Origin: Clostridia bacterium
GTDB lineage: Bacteria > Bacillota > Clostridia > Christensenellales > Aristaeellaceae
Direction of reading: 5' to 3'
Length of the DNA stretch: 14,081 bases
Assembly: GCA_009776385.1 (NCBI GenBank)
Contig: WRFT01000020.1
Span: 1-14,081, forward strand
Shown: one piece after another, positions 6,231 through 12,754 of the stretch
Position numbering within the stretch: position 1 is the first letter of the stretch
Layout: every line of letters starts with the position of its first letter
Notes under the pieces: generated by a model
What the model saw: the letters and a program-made list of their open reading frames with translations, nothing else
Told to the model about the DNA's origin: nothing
Databases searched by the model: none
Position numbers and translations under genes: made by a program

Positions 6231-8237
6231 TCATGCCTTTTCCTTGACCGGTACGGTTATAAACGTCAGCGAGCAGGGCGCTAAAGTAAGCTCTTGGGCG
6301 TCGCCGGCAGGTTGGCTGTAAACCGGCGCTATCCTGTCCGGCGAGAGGAAATCATTCAATCCGCACATATCGGGCGCGGCCGTACAGCACACGGAAGGCG
6401 CGCCAAGTGAGGCAAAACCTTCCCACCGTATTTGCAGCGCCGCGCTGTCACCGGCAAAATTGATAACCGCGATGGTGACCGCACCGGCTTGAATATCAAA
6501 GGCCGCGACGGCAGCCTGCGCCGGTATGCTCTTGACATCCATGGCCACCTGCCGCAAACGGTTATCTCCCGCCGACGGGTCGCGGTTTAAGCTATTGGCG
6601 TGACCTGTACCTAAATGCTCACATGTCATGACGCAAGGCAGCACCCGGCCGGTTAGGCTATGGGCAAACAAAGACAGCGCGTGATAGGAAGGCGTCGCGT
6701 GAATGGATTCGCGCCGTGTACGTATGGCCGAAGACCACCAGGCGTTGGTGAGGTTTGAAAAGCTGCCGATTTGAATTAAATCGGCATTTTGAACCATCAA
6801 ACAGATAAGCCCCGCGGTAAACAGCGCGGCGCCCTGCGTACCCATCAGTACGCGGGTATCGCCCCACCCCCCGCTGGATATATTGTACTCGCAGACCGCC
6901 GCCTTCACCATGCCGGTTAGCCCCTCTTCACGGATATCCCGGCGCAGCGAGTCAATTTGCTTTTTAATGCCTTGAAGCTTTGTAAAGATATGCCTGTACA
7001 CGCGGTCAACGGGATTGGCGTCAATTTGAATATCTTCCCAGCCGGGATAGAAATGCACGTCGATGTATTCAAACAAGCCTTTGCATTCTCGCATCATGGC
7101 ACGGTTCCATTCACTGTCAAACCCGTCGATAACGAACCGCAGCGCGGGGTCAACGGCGCTCATGGCTTGATGAAAAGCCTTGTATCCCTTGATATAACCA
7201 TCCCTGCCGCAATACCCGGCCTCCCACCCGCCGTACATTTCATTGCCTATTTGCCAGTACCCGATGCCGTAGGGAACCGGATGCCCGTTTTGCGCGCGCA
7301 ACGCGCCGTACGGCGTATCCGCCGAGCCGTTGCAGTACTCTACCCACGCGGCGGCTTCCTGTGCCGTACCCGTGCCGAGATTGACGCAAATAAGCGCTTG
7401 CGTATCGGTTAGTTCGCACAAACGCATCAGCTCATCGATACCCACATCGTTGGGTTCCGTAGGACGCCAGTGACGGGCAGTCCTTTGGTCGGAGAGGTGC
7501 ACATCATAAGGGACATTGCTCCAATGGAAGTTGTGCTGCGGTTTGCGCGCATCCCGAGGACCTATGGCGTTGCGCCAGTGGTAGGTATCGGCGTAGCAGC
7601 CGCCCGGGAAACGCAAAATGCCCGGCTTCAACTGCTTGATGTACGTCACCACATCCTTGCGCCAGCCATCCATGTTATCGGCCGGCATAATAGACGGGTG
7701 ATCTATCCACACTATGCCATTGCCCGCAAAACGTATCACCAAAGCCGCGTCATCGTCGGTTGTATCGGCGGTAAAGGAGAAGCAAAACTTTTGCCACTCC
7801 CCGGATACACCGTCCAGCACTGCCGCGGCGTAAGGTTGGAAGAACACGCCATAATCCCGGCCGATTCCAATTTCAATGGTTTGCACACCGTGTCCCCGCA
7901 GATAGACCGAGCCTGCATACCCGCGCCCCTTGGTGACACCCAGGCCTTTTTGCATCAGTCCCGTAAAGCCGCCCAAATCTTCCATGCAAGTCACCTGCTG
8001 GCATATGCTTCCGCTGTACGCCTGTGTATGCAACGCAAAACGCGCGGTGTTATTCACCGTGTAAGGCTGCCAATATTCGGGAACGCTTTTACCCGGCAGA
8101 CAATCTTCCATGCGGCGGTTCTCCAGCATCTCCGCCCACATGCCGCTGATGTGCCGCTCGATGAATTCCATAAAATTACCATAGATGAACGGGTTGATTT
8201 CCGCACCGGGTACGTTTTGTATGCGTACCTCAGCCAT
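6231..8237 (-). CDS. GH51 alpha-L-arabinofuranosidase, cytoplasmic
   Basis: A 668-residue GH51 enzyme that removes alpha-linked L-arabinofuranosyl units from arabino-oligosaccharides with retention. The N-terminal strand has INPFIYGNFMEFIERHI, the usual GH51 opening. Residues of about 70-185 look like a carbohydrate-binding-type beta-sandwich inserted before the barrel. The (beta/alpha)8 barrel carries RFPGG (209-213), acid/base Glu333 in IGNEMYGGW, and nucleophile Glu450 in CEYN. The C-terminal region, from about 590, is the GH51 beta-sandwich. There is no signal peptide, so the substrate is imported oligosaccharide. ATG 8237 is preceded by AGGAGGTG (8252-8245) with 7 nt spacing; this site overlaps a short palindrome, AGGTGTTCACCT (8249-8238). 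The gene lies 69 nt after the kinase gene, in the same direction, and is probably part of one operon. Confidence 0.95.
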   Translation of the reverse strand: MAEVRIQNVPGAEINPFIYGNFMEFIERHISGMWAEMLENRRMEDCLPGKSVPEYWQPYTVNNTARFALHTQAYSGSICQQVTCMEDLGGFTGLMQKGLGVTKGRGYAGSVYLRGHGVQTIEIGIGRDYGVFFQPYAAAVLDGVSGEWQKFCFSFTADTTDDDAALVIRFAGNGIVWIDHPSIMPADNMDGWRKDVVTYIKQLKPGILRFPGGCYADTYHWRNAIGPRDARKPQHNFHWSNVPYDVHLSDQRTARHWRPTEPNDVGIDELMRLCELTDTQALICVNLGTGTAQEAAAWVEYCNGSADTPYGALRAQNGHPVPYGIGYWQIGNEMYGGWEAGYCGRDGYIKGYKAFHQAMSAVDPALRFVIDGFDSEWNRAMMRECKGLFEYIDVHFYPGWEDIQIDANPVDRVYRHIFTKLQGIKKQIDSLRRDIREEGLTGMVKAAVCEYNISSGGWGDTRVLMGTQGAALFTAGLICLMVQNADLIQIGSFSNLTNAWWSSAIRTRRESIHATPSYHALSLFAHSLTGRVLPCVMTCEHLGTGHANSLNRDPSAGDNRLRQVAMDVKSIPAQAAVAAFDIQAGAVTIAVINFAGDSAALQIRWEGFASLGAPSVCCTAAPDMCGLNDFLSPDRIAPVYSQPAGDAQELTLAPCSLTFITVPVKEKA

Positions 8238-8306
8238 AGGTGAACACCTCCTACCGAAAGCAGTCCGCGCAGAGGGGCTTTACAATGCCCTGCGCCTTAA
8301 CTGCGT

Positions 8307-9233
8307 TCACGCTTGCCGCATGAACCGGATTGTCTCCTCAAACCCCAATACCCCGGTCGTCGCGCCGATTTGCGTCACACATTGCGCAGCGACCGCGCAG
8401 CCAAACCCGGCGCATTCCGTCAGCGGCCAATTGCGCAGCAGCCCGGTTAAGAACCCCGCCACGAAGCAGTCCCCCGCCCCGGTGGTATCTGCCGTCTTTA
8501 CCGTATAGGCGGGCGTTGTAAATGTTTCACGGGCATTCATGACCAGACAACCTTGCTTGCCTAACTTGATGACGGCAGTTCCCACGCCCTCATCCAGCAA
8601 GAACCGCGCGGCGTCCGCGGCATCAGCCTTGCCTGTAATGGTTTGCGCCTCTCCGATGCTGGGCATGAAATAATCAAGATACGGCAGGCAGGGACGGATG
8701 GTATCAAGCCAACGTCCGCGTGCGTCCCATGTCACGTCCATGGAGGTCGTTTTACCGTTTGACTTGGCTTTGCGGAACAGGCTTGCCGCGCCGTCCCCGT
8801 CCAATTCCGGCAGGCTGAACGCGCCGCCCACATGTAATATTTTACATTCATCCATCAAGGAAACGGGCACATCCGAAGCGGTCAGCTTCTCGTTGGCACC
8901 GCCAAAATAGAAAAATGTCCGTTCCCCTTGACCGTTGATGGCTACCAGGCATGACGAGGTTGCGGTATCGGGAGCCTCCAGCAATCCGCGCGTATCTATA
9001 CCCATATCGCGGATGATGCCGCCAAGCATGGCACCAGCATGGTCACGCCCCACTTTCCCGCAAAAACCGACGTCGTTTCCCAGTTTCTTCAGCGCGATGG
9101 CGGCATTTAAGCAGTCGCCGCCGGGCTTGATATGTATGGCGTCCACAGGCCGGGTATCCACCGTAAACTCGAGCGCCTCCATCGGCCGTACCAAAATATC
9201 GGCTACAAGCTGTCCGACACAAAGGATATCCAT
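8307..9233 (-). CDS. PfkB-family carbohydrate kinase (ribokinase-like), substrate unknown
   Basis: A 308-residue member of the PfkB/ribokinase superfamily, close to the usual 300-320 aa. Signature 1 is GGDCLNAAIALKKLG (38-52), with the Gly-Gly that forms the lid hinge. Signature 2 is DTTGAGDCFVAGFLTGLL (249-266), with Asp255 as catalytic base and GAG as the anion hole. VGRD follows signature 1 at 61-64, as in ribokinase and fructokinase-like enzymes. It should transfer phosphate from ATP to a sugar hydroxyl in the cytoplasm. L-ribulokinase of the classic arabinose pathway belongs to a different fold (FGGY), so this is not AraB; the substrate cannot be inferred from sequence. It starts 27 nt after the LacI gene, with GAGAGGTG about 5 nt before ATG 9233, consistent with co-transcription. 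Confidence 0.92.
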   Translation of the reverse strand: MDILCVGQLVADILVRPMEALEFTVDTRPVDAIHIKPGGDCLNAAIALKKLGNDVGFCGKVGRDHAGAMLGGIIRDMGIDTRGLLEAPDTATSSCLVAINGQGERTFFYFGGANEKLTASDVPVSLMDECKILHVGGAFSLPELDGDGAASLFRKAKSNGKTTSMDVTWDARGRWLDTIRPCLPYLDYFMPSIGEAQTITGKADAADAARFLLDEGVGTAVIKLGKQGCLVMNARETFTTPAYTVKTADTTGAGDCFVAGFLTGLLRNWPLTECAGFGCAVAAQCVTQIGATTGVLGFEETIRFMRQA

Positions 9234-9260
9234 TGCGCACCTCTCCCCCTTCCCGGTTTA

Positions 9261-10379
9261 TTAACGCTGACACACGGCGCAAAACGGCTGCATCAACTCG
9301 CATCCGATATGGTTCACACTTTCAGCGTTCAATGACAGCTGCCGGCTATTGACAATCAGATCGGCGCTGGTGTACCACATTGTTTTTTCAGGGAGAACCC
9401 GTTCCAGTAAAATCCGGCACATGATTTTAGCAGCGTGGTATCCCTGCAGAAAAGGATTCTGCGTGACGGTTGCGACAATCGCGTTATCATCCAGCAATTT
9501 CATACCCTCCGGCGGGGTGTCATAGCTGACCGCGATAACCTTACCCTTTCGATTCATATCCAGTATGGCTGTACCGATACCGATGGTTCCTTCTGTTGTA
9601 TTGGCAAAAATGCCGCGAATTTGCGGCCTGTCCCGCAGGATACTGATTGCCAGATCGTATGCGGTCCGCCGGTCGCCCTGATACTCAAACATGCATGCCA
9701 CCCGAATGCCTTGAAAATCCTTTTCCAGCACATCCATAAAACCTTCTGTCCGCTGCTGCCAGGATACACGCCCTTTGGCCTCTATGACGGCGATTTCCGC
9801 CGCGTTGTTAAGGAACTTACCGAATACGGAGGCAATAATGCCGCCCGTACGCCACGGGTCCTGCCCGACATAACACATCCTGGCGCTGTCCTTCGCGTCC
9901 ATGTTGACGGTAACCACCTGTATCCCGCGAGCGGCCGCTTCATTAATGGCCTGTGTGACCGAGGCATGCAAAGGGGCGATAATCAAGCCGCCGTACTTAT
10001 CCGACACATCGCCGCAGTCCATCGCCTGCGCAATGTCCCTTAACTGCCCCTGCGGGTTTTCCTCTGAATCCTGCGGGATAACATGCAGCGATACCGCGTA
10101 ATCGTCAAAGTCCTCACAGGCTTTCTTCGCCCCGTCGATGATTAAACGGAAGAAATGGTTTGTATCGGGTATGACCAAGGCGATTTTATACGCCTTATGC
10201 CTGCGTAAGGTGCTGGCGATTTTATTGGGGCGGTAATTAAGCTCATGAACCTTTTGCATGATGACCCGCTGCGTCTCAGCATTGATACGGCCTTTACCGT
10301 TAACAGCCCTGTCCACCGTGCCTATGGAGACATTGGCAGCCAACGCGATATCTTTTAGCGTTACCCTTTTATCAGCCAT
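9261..10379 (-). CDS. LacI-family transcriptional regulator with sugar-binding domain
   Basis: A 372-residue regulator, a little longer than the usual 330-350. The N-terminal helix-turn-helix and hinge are clear: VTLKDIALAANVSIGTVDRA at 6-25, then NGKGRI and NYRPNKIASTLRR, which forms the hinge helix that inserts into the operator minor groove. GTVDRAVNGKG in place of the more common TVSRVLNG places it in the subgroup whose effector domain resembles ribose-type binding proteins (Peripla_BP_4-like). That domain spans about 64-345. The effector is likely an arabinose-derived sugar, by position. It is first in the minus-strand locus, and its own promoter contains operator-like sequence, so autoregulation and control of the downstream genes are likely. 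AAGGTG about 4 nt before ATG 10379 is a weak ribosome site. Confidence 0.93.
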   Translation of the reverse strand: MADKRVTLKDIALAANVSIGTVDRAVNGKGRINAETQRVIMQKVHELNYRPNKIASTLRRHKAYKIALVIPDTNHFFRLIIDGAKKACEDFDDYAVSLHVIPQDSEENPQGQLRDIAQAMDCGDVSDKYGGLIIAPLHASVTQAINEAAARGIQVVTVNMDAKDSARMCYVGQDPWRTGGIIASVFGKFLNNAAEIAVIEAKGRVSWQQRTEGFMDVLEKDFQGIRVACMFEYQGDRRTAYDLAISILRDRPQIRGIFANTTEGTIGIGTAILDMNRKGKVIAVSYDTPPEGMKLLDDNAIVATVTQNPFLQGYHAAKIMCRILLERVLPEKTMWYTSADLIVNSRQLSLNAESVNHIGCELMQPFCAVCQR

Positions 10380-10391
10380 AGGACACCTTCT

Positions 10392-10407
10392 GCGTTATCG
10401 TTCACGC
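10392..10407. promoter_or_regulatory. Candidate LacI-type operator at the transcription start
   Basis: GCGTTATCGTTCACGC is an imperfect 16-bp palindrome centred on C|G, with 6 of 8 half-site positions matching, as is typical of LacI-family operators. It lies at or just after the predicted start of the LacI promoter, where a bound repressor would block initiation. The segment TGYGTTATCGT recurs 30 bp away (10421-10431), between the -35 and -10. Assignment to the adjacent regulator is inference. Confidence 0.5.
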
Positions 10408-10409
10408 AA

Positions 10410-10438
10410 AGTATAAGCGATGTGTTATCGTCTGTCAA
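10410..10438 (-). promoter_or_regulatory. Near-consensus sigma-70-type promoter of the LacI-led operon
   Basis: On the minus strand, a perfect TTGACA (10438-10433) and TATACT (10415-10410) are separated by exactly 17 nt. The predicted start is near 10403, giving a leader of about 24 nt to ATG 10379. A candidate operator covers the start site, and a related half-site sits in the spacer. This is the best candidate promoter for the regulator, kinase, GH51 and transporter genes together. Confidence 0.8.
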
Positions 10439-10557
10439 GAGGTGGTTCTCCCGCCGCGCTTAATCCACCTCACTTATTATTAACAAATAGAAAGCGGGGC
10501 AAAATCGTGAGATTGAACGACTTGCTTAAGCGGATAGACGCAAACCAGGAAAGCATC

Positions 10558-10637
10558 AAAAAGCACCGCCTTTTGACAGCTGACAAAGTGAAGGAACTTG
10601 ACGCGTACTGCAAGATTGGAACCACCGATACAAGCAA
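10558..10637 (+). repeat. 80-bp direct repeat, copy 1 (Fic segment)
   Basis: By hand alignment, 71 of 80 positions match 11825-11904 without gaps. The repeat encodes the Fic N-terminal segment LTAD-V-ELDAY-KIGTT. The last mismatches fall after 10626, where copy 1 instead resembles the sequence 3' of copy 2. Confidence 0.8.
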
Positions 10638-10657
10638 AATACCGTGCCATCACGTTA
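10636..10657 (+). repeat. 22-bp repeat following Fic copy 1
   Basis: Matches 12368-12389 at 19 of 22 positions, both beginning AAAATACCGT. It follows each Fic fragment in the same orientation and order, which marks the two blocks as copies of one ancestral locus. Similarity stops after this segment. Confidence 0.65.
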
Positions 10658-10660
10658 AAA

Positions 10661-11362
10661 CTATCCCTTCTTGTAATTCCGCTCTATCAAATCAATATCC
10701 TTTTTTGTAGGATATGCTTTGTGTTCATATATTTTCGCGTATATGGACGGCAGTTTTTTCAGGCGGAAGTTCATGTCGTCCATATCAAACGCTTTTATGT
10801 CAAAATCGTCCGTTCCAAGCCAATCTCGGAATTGCTCGTAGCTGCTTCCCGCTTTCTCTTTGAACGCTTCCGCAAGTTCCTCAAGGCCCCAAACGCCGCC
10901 GCAGTCCTCGACAATGCCGAACCCTTTGCCTTCGAGTACGCGAGGTAATTCTTTTTCGGACATATCGGAACCATCTTTGATTTCTTCCAATTTAACCGTT
11001 ACCCGCCAGTCATCGCCAAAATCATACCAGACATTCAAGTGAGTAGGGAGATCAAGGTTCAACTGTGACAATTTGGTTTTTGTCGCGTCCTTACCGCCCA
11101 TATCCAGCCATTCGCCGTCCTCGTCCGGAATATAATAGCGGCCGATCCGTTCCATTCGTTTACTCTGTCTGCCGCTGGGCGTGAGGAAAGGCCGCTCGTG
11201 TTCGATGGCAAGCAAATGACTCGCCGTCATTTCATACATTGTCATGACAATGTACCCAAGCCGCGCCACCGTGATGTCGCCCGCGACTTGGAAACGCCGC
11301 CAGATTTTTGGTTTGAAATCCTTGAGCTCCGCGTAAAATTGATAAACCGGTTGTGCTGCCAT
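10661..11362 (-). CDS. Plasmid pRiA4b ORF-3-like family protein (function unknown)
   Basis: A 233-residue protein with the features of the PRiA4_ORF3 family (PF07929): VYQFYAELKDFKPKIWRRF at 6-24 (the family's L...PxIWRR opening), the hallmark YDFGDDWRVTVKLEE at 113-127, and EGKGFGIVEDCGGVWGLEEL at 144-163 with the conserved EDCGG. Members occur widely on plasmids and in accessory regions; their biochemical role is not established. ATG 11362 has AAAGGAG (11379-11373) about 10 nt upstream. It sits 15 nt after the stop of a UPF0158-like reading frame on the same strand, as if once co-transcribed, and the pair is enclosed by two Fic fragments. The gene itself looks intact. Confidence 0.88.
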   Translation of the reverse strand: MAAQPVYQFYAELKDFKPKIWRRFQVAGDITVARLGYIVMTMYEMTASHLLAIEHERPFLTPSGRQSKRMERIGRYYIPDEDGEWLDMGGKDATKTKLSQLNLDLPTHLNVWYDFGDDWRVTVKLEEIKDGSDMSEKELPRVLEGKGFGIVEDCGGVWGLEELAEAFKEKAGSSYEQFRDWLGTDDFDIKAFDMDDMNFRLKKLPSIYAKIYEHKAYPTKKDIDLIERNYKKG

Positions 11363-11377
11363 ATCAAAACATCTCCT

Positions 11378-11718
11378 TTATTTTTTTGCTTCTTTATTGT
11401 CTCGAAGCTTATACGGCATATTATTTTCATCGCACCATTCTTTTGCGATTTTGATGAATGATAGAAACCGAAAAGCATCATACACTTCATCAAGTCCTAC
11501 ATAATTGATTGTGTCCTTCAAATTTCGGAAAGGCTTTTTGCCATCCAACGCGCGGTATAATTTTTCACGCTTATTGGCGTCCGGCGTTGCTTCGGTAAAC
11601 GCTTACGTAATACCATATCCACGAACTTCATGTTGGTTTGGTAGTTTGATATATCAAGCACAGAAGTTATCTTGCCAAATATCTTGCCGTTATGCAAGAT
11701 ATTTGTGGAAATTCTCAA
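11378..11718 (-). pseudogene. UPF0158-like gene remnant, frameshifted
   Basis: On the minus strand a frame from 11602 to TAA 11380-11378 encodes about 74 residues, including LYRALDGKKPFRNLKDTI and FIKIAKEWCDENN. These match the C-terminal core of UPF0158 proteins (ALxGKxxFRRFKD, then IAKEWxEEN). The frame is closed upstream by TAA at 11605-11603 and has no start. The overlapping frame that starts at ATG 11718 gives NYQTNMKFVDMVLRKR just before this point, and joining the two at about 11600 would make a continuous protein. This points to a one-base frameshift plus loss of the true N-terminus. The function of UPF0158 proteins is unknown. The second frame has poor composition after 11600, which supports the shift. 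Confidence 0.55.
11677..11704. repeat. Perfect 11-bp inverted repeat (hairpin)
   Basis: AAATATCTTGC (11677-11687) and GCAAGATATTT (11694-11704) are exact reverse complements with a 6-nt spacer. An extra ATCTTGCC direct copy occurs at 11669-11676. It lies near the 5' end of the UPF0158-like remnant. There is no T-run after it in either direction, so it is not a standard terminator; it could be a protein-binding site or a boundary element. Confidence 0.7.
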
Positions 11719-11824
11719 TATTATTTTTTATTATTTAATGTACCTCTCTTATAATTGCTCTCCTGCGCCGGGAGAAGCAGAGCCGGACTGCGACACGGAT
11801 GAAGAGCACGAATTATCCGGTATT

Positions 11825-11904
11825 AAAAAGCGCCGCCCTTTGACAGCTGATGAAGTGAGGGAGCTTGACGCGTACTACAAGATTGGAACCACCTATACCA
11901 GCAA
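11825..11904 (+). repeat. 80-bp direct repeat, copy 2 (Fic segment)
   Basis: Partner of 10558-10637, with 71 of 80 matching positions and the same orientation. In this copy Fic coding continues uninterrupted past the repeat. Confidence 0.8.
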
Positions 11905-12308
11905 CGCGCTGGAAGGAAACTTGCTTACCCTAACCGAAACAAAGGTGCTGCTGGAAGATGGTATCACTGTGGGCGGTAAGCCGGTTAGGGATTTTTATGA
12001 AGCCATAGGCCACGCGAAAGCTTATGACTATATGCTGTCTGCGGCACGTTCAGATGATATGGTATTCACCGAAGAAATGATTTGTAAACTGCATCACCTG
12101 TTCTACAGCGGCATCGACACCGAACAGGCAGGGAAATACCGTGACCGTCAGGTGTTCATTACGGGCACAGAGTATGTAGCGGCACTTGTAGCGGCACAGC
12201 GGGAAAAAAGCCCAACAAACGAGCCCTTCAACAGCCTGATAGCAGAATGCGAGTTGGAAGCACAGCGCGGATTATGGGCGCATGCTTAGAATCCCTCTGA
12301 CACAATAA
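11825..12308 (+). pseudogene. Fic-family gene with catalytic core deleted and C-terminal frameshift (copy 2)
   Basis: Fic similarity begins at about 11825 (IKKRRPLTADEVRELDAYYK) within a longer open frame (11672-12289) whose upstream part is not Fic-like, so the original N-terminus has been replaced. The segment SNALEGN, just after the 80-bp repeat, fits the [S/T]xxxE[G/N] inhibitory motif of class II/III Fic proteins. The N-terminal half continues through EAIGHAKAY and GKYRDRQVFITGTEYV. It then jumps to AALVAAQREKSPTNEPF and LIAECELEAQR, which is the normal C-terminal tail. The whole HPFxxGNGRxxR catalytic region is missing, so no AMP transfer is possible. The frame ends at TAG 12287-12289, but shifting by one base after EAQR gives DYGRML, the usual family ending, up to TAA 12306-12308. 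Confidence 0.75.
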
Positions 12309-12367
12309 TAATCGTTTCAGACGCGTCACCGCAGCCGTCATCCGCGATACAAATGAAAGGAACAATA

Positions 12368-12389
12368 AAAATACCGTACCATCGCATTA
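12368..12389 (+). repeat. 22-bp repeat downstream of Fic copy 2
   Basis: Partner of 10636-10657, with 19 of 22 positions identical. The octamer CGATACAA shortly upstream (12345-12352) also occurs at 10626-10633, immediately before the first copy. Confidence 0.65.
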
Positions 12390-12416
12390 TTTATCAGATA
12401 AAACGCATCCCAGCGC

Positions 12417-12445
12417 TTGACATGAATGACCGCGGGCGGTAAGAT
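12417..12445 (+). promoter_or_regulatory. Promoter of the T-box / trpX transcript
   Basis: Perfect TTGACA (12417-12422) and TAAGAT (12440-12445) with a 17-nt spacer. The predicted start near 12452 gives a leader of about 300 nt that contains the whole T-box element. Confidence 0.8.
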
Positions 12446-12451
12446 GACCGC

Positions 12452-12720
12452 AACTTCATATAAACCGTTGAGCAAGAGGAGTACGTTTGACTGAAAGACC
12501 CTCCAGAGAGCGCCGGCAGGTGGAAAAGCGCAGGGTTGGGCAAGCGGAATGGACTTGTGAGGGTTCCTCCGAAAGCGGAGCCGTAGGAGGGAACGGGAGC
12601 CGTATCCGTTATCAGCGCGGCGCGTATGATGGTATGCGATAATGAGTGGGCTGTTTTACAGCCAAGTTGAGTGGCACCGCGGGATATCCGCCTCAAGCAA
12701 ATAAGCTTGAGGCGTTTTTT
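12452..12720 (+). promoter_or_regulatory. T-box riboswitch, tryptophan-specific (UGG specifier)
   Basis: The leader folds as a transcriptional T-box that senses uncharged tRNA. Stem I has a kink-turn region (AGGAGTA opposite GGA), the stem CGTTTG/CAAGCG, a specifier loop, then ACCCT/AGGGT with the conserved AGAGAG bulge and a GCGC/GCGC distal helix. The 3' side of the specifier loop reads TGGG (12537-12540), so the codon is UGG (Trp) followed by a purine. A GGGCTGTTTTACAGCC helix follows as stem III. The antiterminator is TTGAG/CTCAA plus GCGG/CCGC around the bulge TGGCACC (12672-12678). The UGGC sequence pairs with GCCA, matching the G73 discriminator of bacterial tRNA-Trp. The competing terminator is at 12689-12720. 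Low tryptophan should therefore switch on the downstream trpX-like gene. Confidence 0.95.
12689..12720 (+). terminator. T-box-controlled intrinsic terminator
   Basis: A perfect 10-bp stem, CGCCTCAAGC / GCTTGAGGCG, with loop AAATAA is followed by six T (12715-12720). Its 5' arm contains CTCAA and most of CCGC, which the antiterminator also uses, so the two folds exclude each other. Confidence 0.93.
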
Positions 12721-12754
12721 ATATCCAAATTACTTTAAAAAGGCGGTATGAAAC

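Larger units (their letters stand above)
10507..10660 (+). pseudogene. Fic-family gene, N-terminal fragment only (copy 1)
   Basis: From GTG 10507 the frame begins MRLNDLLKRIDANQES and continues to LTADKVKELDAYCKIGTT, which matches the N-terminal start and helices of Fic/DOC adenylyltransferase-family proteins. Homology then ends abruptly near 10626, before the inhibitory motif and before any HPFxxGNGR core. The open frame runs on to a stop at 10708-10710, but this tail overlaps the convergent pRiA4b-like gene and is not Fic sequence. The last part (10558 to about 10626) is nearly identical in DNA to Fic copy 2 at 11825-11893, and the bases just after it resemble sequence downstream of copy 2. 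This looks like a deletion derivative. No clear ribosome site was seen; it should be inactive. Confidence 0.6.

Noticed and set aside
7470..8243. 257-codon open frame on the + strand over the GH51 gene
   Set aside because: Antisense shadow. The GH51 frame carries catalytic motifs, whereas this translation resembles nothing known.
9435..10043. 202-codon open frame on the + strand over the LacI gene
   Set aside because: Antisense shadow of a well-supported regulator gene.
10392..10407. Catabolite-response (cre) element at the LacI promoter
   Set aside because: TGAACGATAACGCA does not fit the TGWAANCGNTNWCA pattern, because the central CG is shifted. A local LacI-type operator is the better reading.
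10440..10470. Inverted repeat AGGTGG/CCACCT upstream of the LacI promoter
   Set aside because: Only 6 bp per arm with a 19-nt gap, without the C|G-centred form of a LacI operator. This is compatible with chance.
10507..12308. Active Fic toxin/antitoxin module
   Set aside because: Neither fragment has the HPFxxGNGRxxR core, and no small antitoxin gene is visible, so an active module is not supported.
12394..12696. 100-codon minus-strand open frame across the T-box leader
   Set aside because: The DNA is fully explained by T-box structure. No ribosome site or recognisable protein is present.
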